Below the pieces are notes generated by a model. The model was not told the DNA's origin and made no database searches. It worked only from the letters and a program-made list of their open reading frames with translations. From GCA-2737725 sp965229355 (lineage in GTDB: Bacteria > Pseudomonadota > Alphaproteobacteria > Rhodospirillales > Rhodospirillaceae), in assembly GCA_965229355.1 (NCBI GenBank), contig OZ245869.1, forward strand, positions 2,356,001 through 2,420,000: DNA of 64,000 nucleotides, in the 5' to 3' direction. The translations under genes and the position numbers were made by a program. Position 1 is the first letter of the stretch, and each line of letters begins with the position of its first letter. Positions 59,711 through 64,000 of the stretch are shown here, piece after piece.

Positions 59711-60493
59711 TTAATCCTCGGGTGTCTCGTCTTTAGAAACCTGACCCCAGCCTAAGTGCTGGCCCCCATCTAGGGCGATCATTTGCCCGGTCAAGGCAGG
59801 GGCTGCAAGGATAAACCGAGCCGCTGCGCAAATTTCAGCCGGTGTCGTGCCCCGGCCTAAGGGCATTTTGGCCTGGAAGGCGTCAAATTGCGCTTGGCTT
59901 TGGCGCGGGCTGGGCAGGGTGGGCCCAGGGCCAATGGCATTCACCCGAATGCGCGGGGCCAGCGCCATCGCCATGGTTTGGGTCAGCGTCCACAGCCCTG
60001 CTTTGCTGACGGTGTAAGACGCAAAATGCGGCGTGAGATGCCACACGCGTTCGTCGACCAGATTAATGATAGCGCCATGATGGGTGTCTGGCAGTTGTTT
60101 GACGAAGGCTTGGGACAGGAAAAATGGTGCGCGCAAGTTAATCGCGATGTGGTTATCCCACGATTGCAGTGTCGCGGTTTCAACATCGTCGCGCTCGAAA
60201 ATAGAGGCGTTGTTGATCAGGCAGCCAATCGGGCCCAATTGTTTTGTCGCGTTCGGGATCAGCGCTTCGACAGATGCGTGATCGGCCAAGTCGGCTTCCA
60301 CGGCGATGGCTTTGCCACCCAATGCAGTGATTGCTTTTAAGGTGTCATCGGCATTGTTGGATGAGCCGTGATAGTGCACAGCCACGGCCCAGCCATCGGC
60401 GGCAAGCGATTCTGCCAGCGCCCGACCAATGCGGCGCGCAGCACCCGTAATCAGCGCCGTTTTTGGGATAGGTTGATATGGCGGGTTGACCAT
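59711..60493 (-). CDS. SDR oxidoreductase, possible pteridine reductase-like
   Basis: A 260-residue short-chain dehydrogenase. The cofactor motif is TALITGAARRIGRALAES, CLINNASIF holds the NNAS motif, and the catalytic Tyr and Lys are in FASYTVSKAGL. The T-G-A-x-x-R-I-G cofactor loop and the context directly upstream of folB recall FolM/pteridine reductases, which would make dihydromonapterin or dihydrofolate reduction a good hypothesis. I use ATG 60493; longer frames run under the divergent gene's leader. The specificity is not proven by sequence. Confidence 0.85.
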   Translation of the reverse strand: MVNPPYQPIPKTALITGAARRIGRALAESLAADGWAVAVHYHGSSNNADDTLKAITALGGKAIAVEADLADHASVEALIPNATKQLGPIGCLINNASIFERDDVETATLQSWDNHIAINLRAPFFLSQAFVKQLPDTHHGAIINLVDERVWHLTPHFASYTVSKAGLWTLTQTMAMALAPRIRVNAIGPGPTLPSPRQSQAQFDAFQAKMPLGRGTTPAEICAAARFILAAPALTGQMIALDGGQHLGWGQVSKDETPED

Positions 60494-60580
60494 TGTTCTC
60501 ATGCCCGGTTTCATGTGGCCAAATCTGAGGTAACGCTCTGGGTTAGAGCACAAAACACTAAAAGCACAAAGATAGGCGTT

Positions 60581-61834
60581 ATGTCTGAACAACCGTCACA
60601 AGAAACGCCATCCGATCAACAGACGCCGACTCAAGCAGTGGCGGTGCAGCGCCGATCAAAAGCATTCACCACATTCCTGCTGGCAGCCACATTAAGCGCG
60701 GTGCTGATTGCCTTGCTACTGGCCTATCTGATCTTCGCACCGACACCCACACCGACGGCCAGTGTGCCGGTGCCAGGTGTTGCTGGGACAGCCCCCCTTT
60801 CGACAGCCAACATGCTGCGCTTTGTTGTGCCGCGCAGCCTGATCACGCCGGATTTGCTTAACGATTTTCAAACCGAAAGCGGCGTGACCGTTGACCTCGT
60901 GCCCTATGACGATGACGAAGCGTTAGGCGCTGATGGTGCAAATGCTGTGGCGGGCGATGTGGTCTTGGTGTCCGGAAACGTCATTCAGAAGTTAAACGCG
61001 CAAGACCGCTTAAGTGTGTTGCCTGCACGCCAGATCAGCAATTTAGGTTTGATCGACCCCAGTTTGCGCACATTGGCCACATCGTATGACAAGGGTGGCT
61101 TGCATACCGTGCCGTATGTGTGGACTGCCTATGGCCTGGGTCTTAACCGAGATGCCGTGACCAAACAATTAGGCCAGGGGGCAGCGGTTGATGCCTGGGG
61201 GCTGGTGTTTGATCCAGCGCAGGCGGGCAAATTGGCGGCATGTGGCATTCACAGTATCGCGACACCGTCCATCGCCTTTCCGTTGGCGCTGAAATATCTG
61301 CAACTGCCACCGCAGTCTGACGCACCCGGAGACACAGAACGTGCCTCTGCGTTGTGGGAGGCGGCCCGCCCGTTCATTGGTGTGTTGGATACACGCACGG
61401 TGATTGAAGACTTTGCCAATGAAAAAGCGTGTGTAGCACTGGCCTCAGTCAGTGATGTGTATCAAGCCCGCGGGTTGGCGCGTGATGCAGGCAAGACGGC
61501 CAAGATTGAATTTGTAGCGCCGCGTGAAGGAACGATTATGCGGGTGTATCTGCTGGCGTTGCCGCGCATCAGTCCCAATACGATCAAGGCGGCGGCATTA
61601 GTAAATTATCTGTTGCGCCCGGAAGTGGCCGCGCGGCTGACCAACAGCAAGGGCGTGGCCAACGCTATTCCTGAATCGCAATTGTATGTGCGGCAAGAAA
61701 TCAAAGACGATGCTGCAATATCTCCGGATGTGGCAACCTTCCAGCAGTTGACGCCGGAGATGAATCCGTCGCCGGAAACAATCAGCTTGCGGGAACGCTT
61801 CTGGCAACTGATGAGCGCGGCACCCAAGCCTTAA
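60581..61834 (+). CDS. Membrane-anchored extracellular solute-binding protein
   Basis: A 417-residue protein. ATG 60581 gives a hydrophilic, Gln/Thr/Pro-rich cytoplasmic start, then one membrane helix (AFTTFLLAATLSAVLIALLLAYLIF), a Pro/Thr linker and a periplasmic binding-protein fold of the PotD/family-1 type: MLRFVVPRSLITPDLLNDFQ, WTAYGLGLNRDAV, FEFVAPREGTIMRVYLLALP-like (here IEFVAPREGTIMRVYLLALP). An uncleaved anchor in place of a lipobox is unusual. No ABC permease or ATPase is adjacent. Residues for polyamine binding cannot be assigned by eye. It converges on the oxoprolinase gene. Confidence 0.82.
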   Translation: MSEQPSQETPSDQQTPTQAVAVQRRSKAFTTFLLAATLSAVLIALLLAYLIFAPTPTPTASVPVPGVAGTAPLSTANMLRFVVPRSLITPDLLNDFQTESGVTVDLVPYDDDEALGADGANAVAGDVVLVSGNVIQKLNAQDRLSVLPARQISNLGLIDPSLRTLATSYDKGGLHTVPYVWTAYGLGLNRDAVTKQLGQGAAVDAWGLVFDPAQAGKLAACGIHSIATPSIAFPLALKYLQLPPQSDAPGDTERASALWEAARPFIGVLDTRTVIEDFANEKACVALASVSDVYQARGLARDAGKTAKIEFVAPREGTIMRVYLLALPRISPNTIKAAALVNYLLRPEVAARLTNSKGVANAIPESQLYVRQEIKDDAAISPDVATFQQLTPEMNPSPETISLRERFWQLMSAAPKP

Positions 61835-64000
61835 TTAAAACGATGCTTTGCCGTATCCGCCGCCGCCCGGTGTTGCGATGGTGATGCTATCGCCCGCATG
61901 AAGATCTGCCGAAGCCGTCGCACCCAGGGCTTCTGTGTTTCCATTTATGCGCGTGACAATGGTGGTGCCGGACTTTGCATCTGTGCCGCCATTCAGCCCA
62001 AAAGGTTGTGTTGCGCGGCGTCCTGACAAAATCGAAGCCGTCATTGGGCTCAAGAATTTCAACGTACGCTCAACGCCGTCGCCGCCGGTGAACTGCCCTG
62101 CGCCACCTGAATTTTTACGGATCGCAAACCGCTCCAGCACAACGGGGTAGCGCCATTCCAGCACTTCAGGGTCGGTGAGGCGCGAGTTTGTCATGTGCGT
62201 TTGCACCGCTGACGTGCCGTTGAATGTGGGGCCCGCGCCCGAACCGCCCGCGATGGTTTCGTAGTACTGGTGCTTGGCATCACCGAAAGTGAAATTGTTC
62301 ATGGTGCCTTGGCTGGCGGCCAACACACCTAGCGCGCCGTATAACGCGTCACACACGATCTGCGAGGTTTCCACATTGCCTGCGACAACGGCCGCCGGAT
62401 GTTTTGGGTCCAACATCGAGCCAGGTGGGATGATCAGTGTGATGGGCCGCATGCAGCCGTCATTTAGCGGAATGTCTTTATCAATCAGCGTGCGGAATAC
62501 GTACAGCACAGCAGCGCGACAGATCGAGCGTGGCGCGTTGAAGTTGGTGGGGCGTTGCGATGATGTGTCGGTGAAATCAACTGTCGCTTGCGACTTCTCC
62601 TGATCAATCGTCACGCTGACTTCAATAATACTGCCGTCATCCATCGGGCAGGTGCGTGTGCCGGATTTGAGTTTACCAATAGCGCGGCGCACGGCGGCTT
62701 CGGCGTAATCCTGCACGTGCCCCATGTAAGCTTGCACGACATCTAGGCCGTACTTGTCGCAGGTGCTCAGCAGTTGTTGCGCGCCGATGGTGGTGGCCGC
62801 CGCTTGGGCTTTTAAATCCGCGATATTCTGATCAACGCTGCGCGCCGGATACGCACCTCCAGTCAGAAGTGCGCGAATATCTGCGTCCAAGAACGTGCCG
62901 CCACGTACCAGCGCGATGTTATCGAGCAGCACGCCTTCCTGGTCGATGGTGGTGCTGGTCGGGGGCATCGAACCCGGCGTAATGCCGCCGACATCAGAGT
63001 GGTGGCCACGGCAAGCCACATAAAACAGAGGGGCGGCATGGCCTTCGCGCATCACAGGCGTGACGACCGTGATGTCGGGCAAGTGCGTGCCGCCGTTATA
63101 GGGCGCGTTCAGCACATAGGTATCGCCATCACGCATTGTCTGTTGATGCTTCTCGCGTACCGCGCGCACGCTATCGCCCATCGAGCCCAAATGCACCGGC
63201 ATGTGCGGCGCATTGGCAATCAGATTGCCGTTGCCATCAAACACGGCGCACGAGAAATCCAAACGTTCTTTGATATTCACCGAGCGTGCGGTGTTTTGCA
63301 GCACCGAACCCATATGTTCAGCGATGGACATAAAGAGGTTGTTGAAAATCTCAATCATCGCCGGGTCGCGGATGGTTGAGACTTTCTTTTTAATTTCGGT
63401 GCTTGCGTTGCGCGTTAGCACTAGGTGACCATCTGCGATCACGGTCGCTTGCCAGCCTGCTTCCACAACGGTGGTGGCGTTCGCTTCGGCAATCAGTACG
63501 GGGCCAACGATGCGGCAATCTAAAGGCAACGCATCGCGCACATAAATTGGCCACCGGCCATTATGCGTGACGGGCTGAGGGCTCGCGGTTGCGATAGGCG
63601 CAAATGTTGAAGCAGGCAGTGTGCTGGCTTTGGCTTCGGTGACTTCAACTTCAGCGCGTTCGCAGACAATGGTGGGCTTATCTGGCGCAAATCCAAATTT
63701 CTTTGTGTACGCCGCCACAAATCCTGCGCGCATGGTTTCAAGGTCAGACCAGGCCACCGCCAAAGCCGTATCGCTGCCTTCGGCACGGAGATGCAAACGT
63801 TTTGTGACCGTCACAGCGGCACGGCCTATGTCGTGCGCAAGCTCGGTTGTAGTGACGAGGGTCAGCTTCTCCAGCACGCTTTCAATATGCGCTAAGGCTT
63901 CGGTGTTTAACGCACTCTCGATGGTTTGTTGCTTCGTCGCACTTTGACGCGCCAAACCAATACCCAATGCCGACAAAACGCCTGCCAGCGGATGCACAAT
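61835..64000 (-). CDS. 5-oxoprolinase/hydantoinase family protein, HyuA-end fused to HyuB (5' end beyond window)
   Basis: The open frame runs to the window edge, where the codon before the first Met is Ile, so the gene is truncated here. The first ~210 residues are the C-terminal part of a HyuA-type subunit (VHPLAGVLSALGIGLA ... GPVLIAEANATTVVEAGWQA). They are followed without a stop by a full HyuB domain: FNNLFMSIAEHMGSVLQNTARSVNIKERLDFSCAVFD, MPVHLGSMGDSV, RGHHSDVGGITPGSMPP, and GGSGAGPTFNGTSAVQTHMTN. This single-chain HyuA-HyuB layout is that of ATP-dependent 5-oxoprolinase (OPLAH), which opens 5-oxoproline to glutamate. N-methylhydantoinases are related; the missing N-terminal ATPase half would separate them. 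Confidence 0.9.
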   Translation of the reverse strand: MVHPLAGVLSALGIGLARQSATKQQTIESALNTEALAHIESVLEKLTLVTTTELAHDIGRAAVTVTKRLHLRAEGSDTALAVAWSDLETMRAGFVAAYTKKFGFAPDKPTIVCERAEVEVTEAKASTLPASTFAPIATASPQPVTHNGRWPIYVRDALPLDCRIVGPVLIAEANATTVVEAGWQATVIADGHLVLTRNASTEIKKKVSTIRDPAMIEIFNNLFMSIAEHMGSVLQNTARSVNIKERLDFSCAVFDGNGNLIANAPHMPVHLGSMGDSVRAVREKHQQTMRDGDTYVLNAPYNGGTHLPDITVVTPVMREGHAAPLFYVACRGHHSDVGGITPGSMPPTSTTIDQEGVLLDNIALVRGGTFLDADIRALLTGGAYPARSVDQNIADLKAQAAATTIGAQQLLSTCDKYGLDVVQAYMGHVQDYAEAAVRRAIGKLKSGTRTCPMDDGSIIEVSVTIDQEKSQATVDFTDTSSQRPTNFNAPRSICRAAVLYVFRTLIDKDIPLNDGCMRPITLIIPPGSMLDPKHPAAVVAGNVETSQIVCDALYGALGVLAASQGTMNNFTFGDAKHQYYETIAGGSGAGPTFNGTSAVQTHMTNSRLTDPEVLEWRYPVVLERFAIRKNSGGAGQFTGGDGVERTLKFLSPMTASILSGRRATQPFGLNGGTDAKSGTTIVTRINGNTEALGATASADLHAGDSITIATPGGGGYGKASF

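Noticed and set aside
1..64000. CRISPR arrays, intact insertion sequences, prophage genes or rRNA operons
   Set aside because: I looked for regularly spaced repeats, transposase, integrase or capsid motifs and rRNA signatures and saw none in this window.

Overview
The window reads as chromosomal DNA of an alphaproteobacterium. The evidence is a CcrM-type GANTC methyltransferase directly downstream of rnhB, a petABC cytochrome bc1 operon with alphaproteobacterial-style subunits, ETF-ubiquinone oxidoreductase, UbiK and MidA, and the neighbourhoods MoxR-DUF58-DUF4159, YbjN-proC and uvrC-pgsA-moaD-moaE. No rRNA is present, and I cannot place the organism in an order. The left ~11.6 kb differs in character from the rest: it is one accessory catabolic cluster, while everything to the right is mostly housekeeping.

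Layout. (1) 1-9551: the C-terminal end of an IclR-type regulator, then on the same strand a TonB-dependent receptor, a TfdA/TauD-type 2-oxoglutarate dioxygenase, a ThDP-dependent enzyme, an MFS carrier, the large and small subunits of a benzoate/anthranilate-type ring-hydroxylating dioxygenase and a ketopantoate-reductase-like dehydrogenase. This looks like a complete uptake and oxidation route for an unidentified carboxylated, probably aromatic, compound; no electron-transfer component is visible. (2) 9552-11652: a CoA-transferase gene between an intact tRNA-Gln(UUG) and a 31-bp copy of its 3' end, which resembles an attachment-site scar of an integrated island. (3) 11754-22600: DsbD-like protein, ispE, a TPR protein, ETF-QO, a small membrane protein, uracil-DNA glycosylase, moaB, rnhB and ccrM. 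Eight GANTC sites lie within 100 bp upstream of ccrM. (4) 22675-34937: a His-rich COG0523 GTPase, wrbA, a four-gene MoxR/DUF58/BatA-like operon, DUF1285, Nudix, DUF6111, cca and trmL. (5) 35221-39721: petABC and a large secreted protein of unknown function. (6) 39782-47364, all on the minus strand: ychF, pth, rplY, prs, a lipoprotein, pgeF, midA and lgt. (7) 47421-51147: a DUF559 pseudogene flanked by inverted palindromic repeats, ubiK, a YbjN protein, proC, a TetR regulator and a second, empty pair of the same repeats. (8) 51151-64000: an EnvZ/OmpR-like pair, a PAS protein, a MarR regulator divergent from ilvE, moaE/moaD, pgsA, uvrC, an AT-rich non-coding stretch with a DnaA-box-like inverted repeat, folB with an SDR, a membrane-anchored solute-binding protein and a truncated oxoprolinase/hydantoinase gene.

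The features that most deserve follow-up are the unassigned catabolic cluster, the tRNA-Gln 3'-end repeat beside it, the GANTC array in front of ccrM, and the repeat pairs that either flank the dead DUF559 gene or lie almost back to back. All calls come from reading translations and sequence by eye; no database search was run.
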